A stretch of 45,583 bases of DNA from Candidatus Nitrosopumilus sp. (GTDB lineage: Archaea > Thermoproteota > Nitrososphaeria > Nitrososphaerales > Nitrososphaeraceae). Location: positions 1-45,583 of the forward strand of contig JACDCB010000076.1 in NCBI GenBank assembly GCA_013694585.1, given 5' to 3'. Shown one piece after another: positions 16,415 to 23,924 of the stretch. Under the pieces are notes generated by a model. That model was not told where the DNA came from. It ran no database searches and saw nothing but the letters and a program-made list of their open reading frames with translations. Each line of letters begins with the position of its first letter. Positions within the stretch are counted from its first letter, which is position 1. Position numbers and translations under genes: made by a program.

Positions 16415-17014
16415 TTATCTCAGATGTATTTTGATAATAGATACACTTTTGGTATTTATTATTTTGTTGACGTCCTTTAGCAAAAATTCCATATTTATGT
16501 TATAAAAATATTCTGAATAGTCTTTAAATTTTTCCATGGAGCGATTTAGGATAGAGAAAAAAATGCCATTTTCTCCTTTTTGGAAGTGTACGTATGCTGC
16601 ATCAACCAAAATCAAACCATTTAAAAGACTTTTTGTTGGTCCCTTTGAATCTTTCCAAACGCTCTCGAGTACTTCATGAGATTTCCAATATCTTTCAATA
16701 TTAAATAAGAATACGGATGACATCACAGCATCTTCTCTGGATAAAAAATCGGTTACTTCATTCAATTCTTCTAAGCGGATCAAGGATCCTATCATGTTAA
16801 TGGGTCCAAAAAAATTATGATCATCCGCGCTCAGTGAGGTATTGTCCTGTGTACTAACGTCTATCTCGATAAAATAACTTGAAATCCTGATATCCCTAAC
16901 TTCTGCATGTTTGTAGTTTTGAAGCAGTGAACGCAGTGAACGCAAAACACTCTTGGAGTTTATGGGCAAATAGTTATTCCTATTGTCTAGATAAACAAGA
17001 TATCTTTTCTTCAT
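16415..17014 (-). CDS. DUF309-containing protein
   Basis: Residues about 105-145 read NIERYWKSHEVLESVWKD...LLNGLILVDAAYVHFQKGE. This is the DUF309 pattern: a helical domain with an H-E pair and a GLI helix, seen in bacteria and archaea. The N-terminal 100 residues are unrelated and begin KKRYLVYLDNRNNYLP. The function is unknown; the conserved His/Glu residues suggest metal or ligand binding, which is not proven. It converges on tRNA-Cys, 11 bp from its end. Confidence 0.75.
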   Translation of the reverse strand: MKKRYLVYLDNRNNYLPINSKSVLRSLRSLLQNYKHAEVRDIRISSYFIEIDVSTQDNTSLSADDHNFFGPINMIGSLIRLEELNEVTDFLSREDAVMSSVFLFNIERYWKSHEVLESVWKDSKGPTKSLLNGLILVDAAYVHFQKGENGIFFSILNRSMEKFKDYSEYFYNINMEFLLKDVNKIINTKSVSIIKIHLR

Positions 17015-17098
17015 GTAAATAGTTTGTTATTAACCAATTATAGTAAATGAGCCTTCTCATTTTAGGGCCAAAAGTAGTTAGGAATAGATATCCTGTTA

Positions 17099-17266
17099 TC
17101 AATAAACCGATTCAGACGAAGGTCTTAAACCTCTTTTTTTTGATACGAAACCACAATTACCACATTTATACACCCTTTTTCTTTTATATGTGTAGATAAC
17201 ATCTATTTCTTCTATCCAATCATGCGCAGTTTTTAACATACAATTTGTGCAAAATCTTTTTTCCAA
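17099..17266 (-). CDS. Small zinc-ribbon protein (not in the ORF track)
   Basis: This 55-residue frame is too short for the track. It starts with TTG at 17266 and reads MEKRFCTNCML, then YKCGNCGFVSKKRG, ending ESSVY-like before TGA. Two CxxC pairs about 29 residues apart form a zinc ribbon, and the tail is basic. An in-frame stop lies three codons upstream, so TTG is the only normal start. Such mini zinc ribbons often bind nucleic acid or ribosomes in archaea, which is inference. It lies between sucD and the DUF309 gene, on the same strand as both. Confidence 0.65.
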   Translation of the reverse strand: MEKRFCTNCMLKTAHDWIEEIDVIYTYKRKRVYKCGNCGFVSKKRGLRPSSESVY

Positions 17267-17327
17267 ATGGATTTACCAGTTATATTTGAGGTCAGACAAA
17301 TAAAAATAGATTTTCGGAACCATTTGA

Positions 17328-18245
17328 TTATTTTCTTAATCTTGTCCTTAACAATAACGGGACTTCTCGTGGGCTTTTTGCAACTGGAACACTTGCCTTA
17401 GCGTAGTTATTTATTTTTGAATCGGCAGATCCATAGTTTCCGTAAACTATAGCTCCAGCATGACCCATTCGTTTTTCTTTGGGGGCAGATCTTCCTGCTA
17501 TGTAGGCGACAACAGGTTTTGAGAAATTAGTCTTTATAATATAGTCGGCGAGTTGTTCTTCTGCATCACCACCTATTTCACCAACCACAACCACTGAATC
17601 AACATCTTCCCTGTTCCTAATTAACTCAAAAGAATCGATAAGATTAGTTCCATTAATTGGATCGCCTCCAATTCCCAGTCCTAAACGTTGTCCAAATCCG
17701 GAGTTGGATAGATGAAATGAAACTTCATACATTAAGGTCCCACTTCTTGAAAATACAACCGTATTGCCCTTAGTAAAAGGTTGAGCAGGCATGATTCCGA
17801 CTTTCATTATCTCGGGGATAATCACTCCGGGAGTATTTGGTCCAATCATTTTTGCTCCTTTTTTCTGAGCATACTCGTAGACTTTTATTGAATCAATAAT
17901 TGGTACGTGTTCAGGTATTGCTACTATTAGTTTAATTCCATTATCTAGAGCTTCTTTAGCTGCTTTATAAAAGAAAGGAGCAGGTACGAATATTCCAGAT
18001 ATTGCTGATCCTGATGCTTGTACTGCCTCCGCCATAGTATTGAAAACAGGAACATCCTCGAATTTAGAACCTCCTTTGCCCGGTGTGACGCCTGCGGCAA
18101 TATTCGTTCCATAAGATCGCATCAGTTTTGTGTGTGTTGACCCAAAGCTGCCCGTGATCCCTTGTATAATTACAGGTTTCTTTTCATAGTCAGCATCAGA
18201 TTCAATCCCTGATAAAATTCTAAAAATATCAAATTGTGTGCTCAA
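17328..18245 (-). CDS. sucD: Succinyl-CoA synthetase alpha subunit
   Basis: This subunit binds CoA and carries the phosphohistidine of succinate-CoA ligase. The 305-residue protein has QGITGSFGSTHTKLM and GVTPGKGG (CoA site), SRSGTLMYE, GEIGGDAEE and the phosphohistidine loop MGHAGAIV. The start codon is TTG 18245, 15 bp after sucC. In a thaumarchaeon the enzyme links succinate and succinyl-CoA in the TCA branch. Succinyl-CoA is also the intermediate that joins the two halves of the 3HP/4HB cycle. Confidence 0.95.
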   Translation of the reverse strand: MSTQFDIFRILSGIESDADYEKKPVIIQGITGSFGSTHTKLMRSYGTNIAAGVTPGKGGSKFEDVPVFNTMAEAVQASGSAISGIFVPAPFFYKAAKEALDNGIKLIVAIPEHVPIIDSIKVYEYAQKKGAKMIGPNTPGVIIPEIMKVGIMPAQPFTKGNTVVFSRSGTLMYEVSFHLSNSGFGQRLGLGIGGDPINGTNLIDSFELIRNREDVDSVVVVGEIGGDAEEQLADYIIKTNFSKPVVAYIAGRSAPKEKRMGHAGAIVYGNYGSADSKINNYAKASVPVAKSPREVPLLLRTRLRK

Positions 18246-18260
18246 ATTGTCCCACTTTCT

Positions 18261-19370
18261 TTAGTTGGTATTTATCTTTAGAACTACAGCATTTATTGCT
18301 TCCTCTACTGTGTCAAATAGGCGTGTATTACTTCCATTAAGCAATTCCTTTGCCTTTTCGGATTGCGCTCCAGAGATTCTAGCGTATACCGGCACTGTCA
18401 ATACATTATTCATATATGCCTCAAGAATACCTAGTGCTACAAGGTCTGTCCGCACAATTCCTCCATATAAATTCACAAGGATTGCTTTTATTTTCGGAAT
18501 CCTACTTATGACTTTAAGAGCTTCGTAAATAGTTTCGCTTGTGGCTCGTCCCCCAAAATCAAGGAAAGCTCCGGCTTTTCCATTTGCATCAGTAACCATA
18601 TCTAAAGTGGACATTACCAAACCAGCACCATTGCCTATAATTGCAATGTCACCTTCCAATTCAACAAAAGAGAATCCATTTTTAGCGGCTTGTTTTTCCA
18701 AATCGCTTAAATATAGGTATTTTTGCAAATCCTCGTGCCTAAAGAGAGCGTTATCATCTATGATCACTTTAGCGTCCAAGGCAAGTAAAGAGTCATCAGA
18801 GATGATAGCAAGAGGATTTATTTCGGCAAGTTCGGCCTCCTTCTCTACAACTACTTTAAAGAGATTCAGCAATAGATTGACAAAACTTTCTTTGGATTCA
18901 TCTGGGATATTCAAATTCGATGCGATAGCATTCGCTAACTCACCCGATATGCCGTCAATAGAGATATCTTGGATTATTTTATTATCAGTTTGTTCAATAT
19001 CAATCCCCCCTTCTGACGAAGCAATTATCGAGAAGCAGCGCTTGCTCCTGTTTAAGAAGATAGACAAATAGATTTCTTTAACAATATCAACCATTTTCTC
19101 TAAGAGGATACCCCTTGGCAATTCGCCTTTAACTTCTTTCTTCAATAATTCATCAAACTTTGTTTCTAATTCAGAAGTATCTTTGCATTTTTGAATTGCT
19201 CCTGCTTTGCCTCGGCCACCAACAGTTAGTTGAGATTTCAAGACAAAGGGAAAACCTAGTTTCTGAGCTCCGATTCTGGCATCTTCCACATTTTCAGCTA
19301 GAATAGACTCTGGTATTTTTATACCAAATTGATTAAATAGCTCTTTTCCTTGATATTCGAGAAGTCGCAT
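18261..19370 (-). CDS. sucC: Succinyl-CoA synthetase beta subunit
   Basis: The 369-residue protein combines an N-terminal ATP-grasp domain (MRLLEYQGKELFNQFGI, QLTVGGRGKAGA) with a C-terminal ligase domain (FLDFGGRAT, NLYGGIVR). It binds the nucleotide and succinate. It is slightly shorter than bacterial SucC (about 388), which is common in archaea. It is followed by sucD after 15 bp, the standard sucCD operon. The left arm of the inverted repeat described below lies 79 bp upstream of its start. Confidence 0.95.
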   Translation of the reverse strand: MRLLEYQGKELFNQFGIKIPESILAENVEDARIGAQKLGFPFVLKSQLTVGGRGKAGAIQKCKDTSELETKFDELLKKEVKGELPRGILLEKMVDIVKEIYLSIFLNRSKRCFSIIASSEGGIDIEQTDNKIIQDISIDGISGELANAIASNLNIPDESKESFVNLLLNLFKVVVEKEAELAEINPLAIISDDSLLALDAKVIIDDNALFRHEDLQKYLYLSDLEKQAAKNGFSFVELEGDIAIIGNGAGLVMSTLDMVTDANGKAGAFLDFGGRATSETIYEALKVISRIPKIKAILVNLYGGIVRTDLVALGILEAYMNNVLTVPVYARISGAQSEKAKELLNGSNTRLFDTVEEAINAVVLKINTN

Positions 19371-19448
19371 CTTTGTAAAGTTTTGAAAATACTCTTTATA
19401 AACAATCCTTTTTTATTTTTATTTAAGGATTACTGAAATAGGTTCTGT

Positions 19449-19497
19449 AAACTCCGTCTTATGAAGATATAAATTAAAGGAGTAATAGTCGTCAGAT
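19449..19497 (+). repeat. Left arm of a long inverted repeat
   Basis: AACTCCGTCTTATGAAGATA and the following AATTAAAGG...GTCGTCAGAT recur in reverse orientation at 20411-20459. Only a 2-nt gap, one further indel and about two mismatches separate the arms over nearly 50 bp. The arms are about 0.9 kb apart, too far for a terminator hairpin. They look like terminal inverted repeats of a small mobile element. Confidence 0.8.
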
Positions 19498-19563
19498 GAT
19501 TTTAAAAATTAAATATCTATTTCTTGGCTTGTGGATTCATTTCTCCTCACTCTTTATCTATAG

Positions 19564-20035
19564 GAAATAAAACATCAATGCGATTTTGTCATTAACTCTT
19601 ATAGTGATTTGGTCCCTAGTTTGAGTTCTTGTGATAGTTACAGAGTTTGGATTTCCATTCAATCATTACTAATAGCGTCTGGGAATATTTCAAAGATATT
19701 ATGCCCTGATGAGAAATACCCACAAAGGGAGTTACGAAAAAGATTATCAATCAAAGGAAATGAATCGTTTTCTTCACGAGCCGCAAGAAATTACTTAGAA
19801 CATGTTGATAAAAGACTTTAAAAATAATTTCAAGATTCTACGCATCATAACATAGCTTATGTTCTTATTGGTTATAGAGAAGCTCTGATTTGGGGAAATA
19901 TGGATTATGAGATTTTTTAATTCTAGTAATTTTACTTTTAGATTCTGAGGTCACATATATGAGATAAATCCATTATATGAAGAAATAAAGATTTTATTGG
20001 TCAAGGTTGCTATCGGTTGCTCAAATCGAGGTTGA
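19564..20035 (+). pseudogene. Decayed gene with in-frame stops and a frameshift
   Basis: An open stretch reads SLSSCDSYRVWISIQSLLIA, GNISKILCP, LRKRLSI and RAARNYLEHVDKRL, then stops at TAA and a second TAA. The same frame then continues FQDSTHHNIAYVLIG. After another stop the match resumes in a different frame as SNFTF...GHIYEINPLYEEIK, with a TGA where a Trp would fit. From memory, this order of motifs (LR..L, RN..EH.D.RL, a G-x-x-YEI-PL helix) resembles an uncharacterised family found whole in bacteria and archaea; the family has no known function. The ORF track reports only the 70-residue first piece (19609-19821). Confidence 0.55.
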
Positions 20036-20118
20036 ATAACTATGATTTCGGCTTTGAACTATCCTATTTTTATTCGATGATTAACATTGATAAAAAGTTA
20101 ATTAGTGATTTTGATAGT

Positions 20119-20325
20119 TTAAAACCTACTTTTTCTTTTAAATAATCCATATGTGTTTTGAGATTTTACAGGAGGATATCTTTCATTTTTGCCTAATGGG
20201 ATAACTTTTTCTTCTTTAGTTGGTGGCCTTTCATTTTCAGTGAATGTTAGAGTATAGTCTGCTTTAGTAGGTGCTTTTTCCCCAGTCTTGAAGGTAACTA
20301 TCTTAGGGGAACTGACTTTTTTCAT
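20119..20325 (-). CDS. Small protein with three PPTK-type repeats (YjzC-like motif)
   Basis: The 68-residue protein starts at ATG 20325, which has a strong ribosome-binding sequence GGTGGT just upstream. The track's TTG at 20337 would lie before that site. The body is three units of about 16 residues: FKTGEKAPTKADYTL, FTENERPPTKEEKVI and LGKNERYPPVKSQNTY. The first is close to the FKPGEKAP motif of bacterial YjzC-family small proteins. It is basic, with no membrane segment. The function is unknown. It lies inside the inverted-repeat segment. Confidence 0.65.
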   Translation of the reverse strand: MKKVSSPKIVTFKTGEKAPTKADYTLTFTENERPPTKEEKVIPLGKNERYPPVKSQNTYGLFKRKSRF

Positions 20326-20410
20326 ATATACCACCAACGAGACATGATATAAAAGATTAACCTTTATATTAGTGTATCAAACGGGTTTCCTAAAAACTTT
20401 TATGTTACGT

Positions 20411-20461
20411 ATCTGACGACTTTTTACACCTTTAATTTATATCTTCATAAGACGGAGAGTT
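20411..20461 (-). repeat. Right arm of the long inverted repeat
   Basis: ATCTGACGACTTTTTACACC and the following TTTAATTTATATCTTCATAAGACGGA form the reverse complement of the arm at 19449-19497. The outer part of this arm encodes the last residues of the membrane-anchored protein gene at 20445. Confidence 0.8.
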
Positions 20462-20975
20462 GACGGAGCCCTGAATTATTCCCTAAATTTTTCAAGTCCT
20501 GACTCACATTGAGCGAGTTTGATGTAATATTCTTGACATTCAGCAAATACAAAGAGTAATCTCTTAGATTATTCATTAGTTCCACGTAGTTTGGCATCAA
20601 AGATTGATTTGGTTGTCCGTTTAGTAAGGTCTGCATTAATTCATTATTTTGAATGATCGAGACATTAATGACATCGGTAATGTATGTCTCATTGACACTG
20701 ACACTATTTGCTTTAGCATCATTAATTTGATCTTGAACCTCGTTTTGCAATAACAAAAATTGACTATTGACTGATGTTAACGTATCATTTGGATCCAAGA
20801 ATGAAATGGTCATGTTACTCATTCCGCTATTTTGTATATTTTCGGATGGTAGAAACCATACAATGAAGCTAGCACCTATAATACCTATTACTAGAATACC
20901 GGTTAAGATGATTCCTTTTTTATTAATTTTTTTGATATTATTAGTATTATCATTTCCTTTCTTGTCTGTAGTCAT
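20445..20975 (-). CDS. Membrane-anchored protein of unknown function, C-terminus inside the inverted repeat
   Basis: The 176-residue protein has a Lys/Asn-rich cytoplasmic start, one membrane segment (GIILTGILVIGIIGASFIVWFL, about 25-46) and a helical, Asn/Gln-rich outer domain with many N-x-S/T sites. The final residues RQLSVL and the stop come from the right arm of the inverted repeat. The original C-terminus may therefore have been replaced when that sequence arrived. I do not recognise the family. It is probably transcribed alone. Confidence 0.6.
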   Translation of the reverse strand: MTTDKKGNDNTNNIKKINKKGIILTGILVIGIIGASFIVWFLPSENIQNSGMSNMTISFLDPNDTLTSVNSQFLLLQNEVQDQINDAKANSVSVNETYITDVINVSIIQNNELMQTLLNGQPNQSLMPNYVELMNNLRDYSLYLLNVKNITSNSLNVSQDLKNLGNNSGLRQLSVL

Positions 20976-21080
20976 CGATTTTTTTTGATTATACTATAAT
21001 TATTACTTTATGTTTAGCTAGATTTTTGGATAGAAATATAATCATAAACATATTATCTCAATAGAAGAGAAAGATTCATC

Positions 21081-21401
21081 ATGAATCAGGACAATAAATA
21101 CGCACTAAGAAGGATAAAGTATCAAGGAACACAGATGATTAATATTTGTGATCTCGATTTGGTGGGTAAAGAGATTAACAAAGGTGATTTTACGATAAAT
21201 ATATCAAAAGAATATTTTCAAGATGAAGAGATCAATGAAAAAGAGGCTGCAAGTTTACTAAAATCCTCGTCAGTGTTAAATTTAGTCGGTAAGAATATTG
21301 TTGCCCTCGCCCTAGGACTAAAGCTCGCAAAAGAGAATAGTGTAAAGGTGATTGAAGGTGTTCCCTTCTTGATGGTGTTTAGTTTTTTAGGAAATTATTA
21401 A
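21081..21401 (+). CDS. DUF424 family protein
   Basis: The 106-residue protein reads INICDLDLVGKEINKGDFTINISKEYF, then SVLNLVGKNIVALALGLKLA and VIEGVPFLMVFSF. This matches the archaeal DUF424 family, which is conserved across archaea and has an unknown role; a nucleic-acid or translation-related role has been guessed from gene context elsewhere. The length is normal. It converges with pyrF. Confidence 0.75.
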   Translation: MNQDNKYALRRIKYQGTQMINICDLDLVGKEINKGDFTINISKEYFQDEEINEKEAASLLKSSSVLNLVGKNIVALALGLKLAKENSVKVIEGVPFLMVFSFLGNY

Positions 21402-21428
21402 TTTACAAACAACTGAGTATCAGTGATT

Positions 21429-22208
21429 CTAATACTTGAGATCTTTTATTAGATCATAAATGTTCTTGATCTCATTCAATGGTGAATCAGAATTGACTAT
21501 TGCTCTCCCTATAATTAAATATGTAGAACCAGCCTCTAGTGCCTTTTTGATGTCTCCTCCCTGTGTAATAATACCCGGTGAGTAAATAGGGACGCTTTCA
21601 TTACCTTTAGATCCTAACTCTTTTAATATATCCAATCTATTTCCTCCAACTACCACACCATCTACACCCACAGACTTAGAATTATCGTAGAATACGCGAT
21701 AAACAGGCTTTGAACTCTCCGATGTGTCAAGACCGTTTGGAATCGAAAAGGAGGCTCCGTAGCCTTCGACCGCATCAGCATGGCTCATGTATACAAGAGA
21801 TATTACCCCAAAATTCAATGAATGAGCATAATCAACCGTAGATTTAAGACTGATTTTACCTATAAAAGGATTTACAATAACAGAATCGAATCCCAAAGAC
21901 GAAAGATATTTTATGGTAACCTGATTGGTATCAAAAATATCATTTAGTTTGAGATCTGCTATAATCTGCAGGTTGGAGTCATGAGCAATTTGTGTAATTT
22001 TCTTTAGATCGATTTTGGACAAGGGTAGTATCACATGGAAATTTAGCTTGATAGCACAAACATAATCATGCAACTGACTAATAATATGGCATACATAGTC
22101 GAATAAGTTTTCTACCCCATACGATGGATCTAGAGCCAAAACGATATTGCTGCTTTTCTCTCTTTTGATTGCATTAATCCTATTTGAGAAGGAATCGTTT
22201 TTGTCCAT
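21429..22208 (-). CDS. pyrF: Orotidine 5'-phosphate decarboxylase
   Basis: This enzyme decarboxylates OMP to UMP, the last step of pyrimidine synthesis. The 259-residue TIM barrel has IVLALDPSYG at the first strand, the catalytic IIADLKLNDIFDT (Lys and Asp array) and the phosphate-binding SPGIITQGGD near the C-terminus. It is somewhat longer than the usual archaeal enzyme (about 210-230), resembling the longer Mycobacterium-type group. It is preceded by an unknown gene with a one-base gap, so translation is probably coupled. Confidence 0.9.
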   Translation of the reverse strand: MDKNDSFSNRINAIKREKSSNIVLALDPSYGVENLFDYVCHIISQLHDYVCAIKLNFHVILPLSKIDLKKITQIAHDSNLQIIADLKLNDIFDTNQVTIKYLSSLGFDSVIVNPFIGKISLKSTVDYAHSLNFGVISLVYMSHADAVEGYGASFSIPNGLDTSESSKPVYRVFYDNSKSVGVDGVVVGGNRLDILKELGSKGNESVPIYSPGIITQGGDIKKALEAGSTYLIIGRAIVNSDSPLNEIKNIYDLIKDLKY

Positions 22209-22209
22209 T

Positions 22210-22920
22210 TCAAAATTTGATTAGAGGGTGCACATCATGCAATTTTATGATCTTTAGATATATAAAACCATGTTCATCGATATGATTTGAGAAAGAAGGA
22301 GCAGTTGATTTTTGCATGCTAAATTTCATGAAATATTTTTCAATTACTTCCTCTAATAAGACATAATAAAAGTAACTCGTATCTGAAGAGTCCGTCAAGT
22401 TTAAATGAGATCCCAAAACGTATTTCATATTGGATTCTTCGTCTGGAAGATCCGAATCATTTGACCCTGTTTTTGGGAAAAGAAACAATGGCAAAGTAGA
22501 TTCCTCATAGATGGTATGATATGCAACTAATTTCGACAAACTAAATAGATCCCGTAACCCAACACCTGTGTATTTGGTTGTTGCACCTATCTTTGCGGGT
22601 TTGAGGAACGACTGAGGCGGTATAGATAACTTAATGATAGGCGAATACAATGCTGATGTATCCTTAATAGAATGAACCATCGCAGCTTCCTCATTATTAT
22701 TGTTGATCTTATACGAAAGATATTGATTTTCCCCTGACTTTATGTTATCGACATAATAGGTAATTGAGTGTCCATTTAGAGTATCTAACTGAGCAGCAAA
22801 GATATCTGAATTTTGATAACTATATTCATAAATAGGAATTGGAATTCTCTCCAATGAGCAAACTAATCTAGCAAAATCATTTAGGGATTTTAATTTTATA
22901 TAAATTGGCGATTTTAGCAA
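22210..22920 (-). CDS. Unknown protein coupled to pyrF
   Basis: The 236-residue protein starts at TTG 22920 and ends one base before the pyrF start. It has strand-rich segments (PIYIKLKSLNDFARLVCSLERIPIPIYEY) and a GATTKYTGVGLRDLFSLSKL stretch. There are no Cys clusters or membrane spans. I do not recognise the family; it looks like a lineage-specific conserved protein. The coupling to pyrF suggests a link to pyrimidine synthesis, which is inference only. Confidence 0.7.
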   Translation of the reverse strand: MLKSPIYIKLKSLNDFARLVCSLERIPIPIYEYSYQNSDIFAAQLDTLNGHSITYYVDNIKSGENQYLSYKINNNNEEAAMVHSIKDTSALYSPIIKLSIPPQSFLKPAKIGATTKYTGVGLRDLFSLSKLVAYHTIYEESTLPLFLFPKTGSNDSDLPDEESNMKYVLGSHLNLTDSSDTSYFYYVLLEEVIEKYFMKFSMQKSTAPSFSNHIDEHGFIYLKIIKLHDVHPLIKF

Positions 22921-23264
22921 TTTGAAACGAACTTATGAACAAGGTAAAAATTATCCACATATAATTTTAATACAATAAAGTATATTAGATAGAAAACCAA
23001 GGCCGACATTTTAAAAGTAGACTTGAGCAATCAACCTTTTCGTATGGGCGAACATCCCCTTAGATAAACTTCTGAACGCCTACACACAATGTATGATCTA
23101 CATAATGCATGATGTACATAATAGCGAAATTTAGAAAAATTATTTAATTGTTGCAATTTGTACTCGTTTAATACATAAAAATAGATAAGTTACGTGGTTA
23201 ACGAATATTTCAGATAGAAATGAGAATAAATAACATTTAATATCGAAAAAAATCAAACCAAATT

Positions 23265-23924
23265 ATGCTAGGTTACTCTGATGATGATATCAAAAATGCA
23301 GCAGAGATAAGAGAATGGTTAACTAAACAAATTTTAGAAAAACAGGATGAAATAGAGAAAATAAAGATAAATCTCTCATTAATTGATTCTGTATTAAAAC
23401 AAGGAAGTTTTAAAACTGCGGCCAATCTTAATTTCTCAAAAAAATTCTCACCCAGTGAACAAAAAAATGAGATGAATTCGATGAAGAAAACTCCTAATCA
23501 ATATTATGAAAAACACAGAGAGAATGAGGAGCAAACTGAACCAAGAGAACAAGCCGTCGAAGAAACAAGACTAATAAAAAGATTAAAGGATAATACACCC
23601 CTTGCACGCGTTCATGTAACATCGGAAGAAGTGACAATTATCCCCGAAGATCCAATCAAAATTAGCATAGAAACTCCACCTTTTAGGTCATTCTTTTTAA
23701 ATAGAATATTACAAGGAATGAGAAACAAAGACCTTGATAAAATCAAACAAGGGCAATTGTCGGAATCGGATATGATAAGTTATGATATTATTACCGAAAA
23801 TGAAAATAAAGATATCCTCAAGAAAATACAAATCAAGAATTATAGAGATAAGGAAAGGATCAATGAAATTTTCAATACCGCCGCATGGGTGTTGACAAGA
23901 ATGTTAGATAAAGTCGACAAATAA
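23265..23924 (+). CDS. Unknown protein coupled to guaA
   Basis: The 219-residue protein has an N-terminal coiled-coil region (about residues 12-50, EWLTKQILEKQDEIEKIKINL), a charged, probably disordered middle with Glu/Gln/Arg, and a C-terminal folded part of about 100 residues (TSEEVTIIPEDPIKI ... FNTAAWVLTRML). It ends in TAATGG, which overlaps the guaA start by one base. There is no known motif. It is preceded by a 344-bp gap that must hold the operon promoter. The role is unknown. Confidence 0.75.
   Translation: MLGYSDDDIKNAAEIREWLTKQILEKQDEIEKIKINLSLIDSVLKQGSFKTAANLNFSKKFSPSEQKNEMNSMKKTPNQYYEKHRENEEQTEPREQAVEETRLIKRLKDNTPLARVHVTSEEVTIIPEDPIKISIETPPFRSFFLNRILQGMRNKDLDKIKQGQLSESDMISYDIITENENKDILKKIQIKNYRDKERINEIFNTAAWVLTRMLDKVDK

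Larger units (their letters stand above)
19449..20461. mobile_element. Candidate ~1-kb inverted-repeat element, no intact transposase
   Basis: The segment is bounded by near-identical inverted repeats of almost 50 bp. It holds a decayed gene on plus and a 68-residue repeat protein on minus. No transposase is visible, so if it is mobile it would be a non-autonomous or decayed element. The right arm extends into the 3' end of the neighbouring gene and supplies its last codons and stop, as an insertion would. I see no clear target-site duplication: the left flank is TTCTGTA and the right flank is TGACGGA. Confidence 0.45.

Noticed and set aside
18541-19071. 176-residue plus-strand ORF opposite sucC
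   Set aside because: It lies fully inside sucC, which has clear family motifs; long antisense frames are expected in such genes.
22921-23264. 344-bp gap searched for a C/D box RNA or tRNA
   Set aside because: Short CTGA and ATGATG-like words occur but not in the order and spacing of a C/D RNA; no tRNA fold seen.
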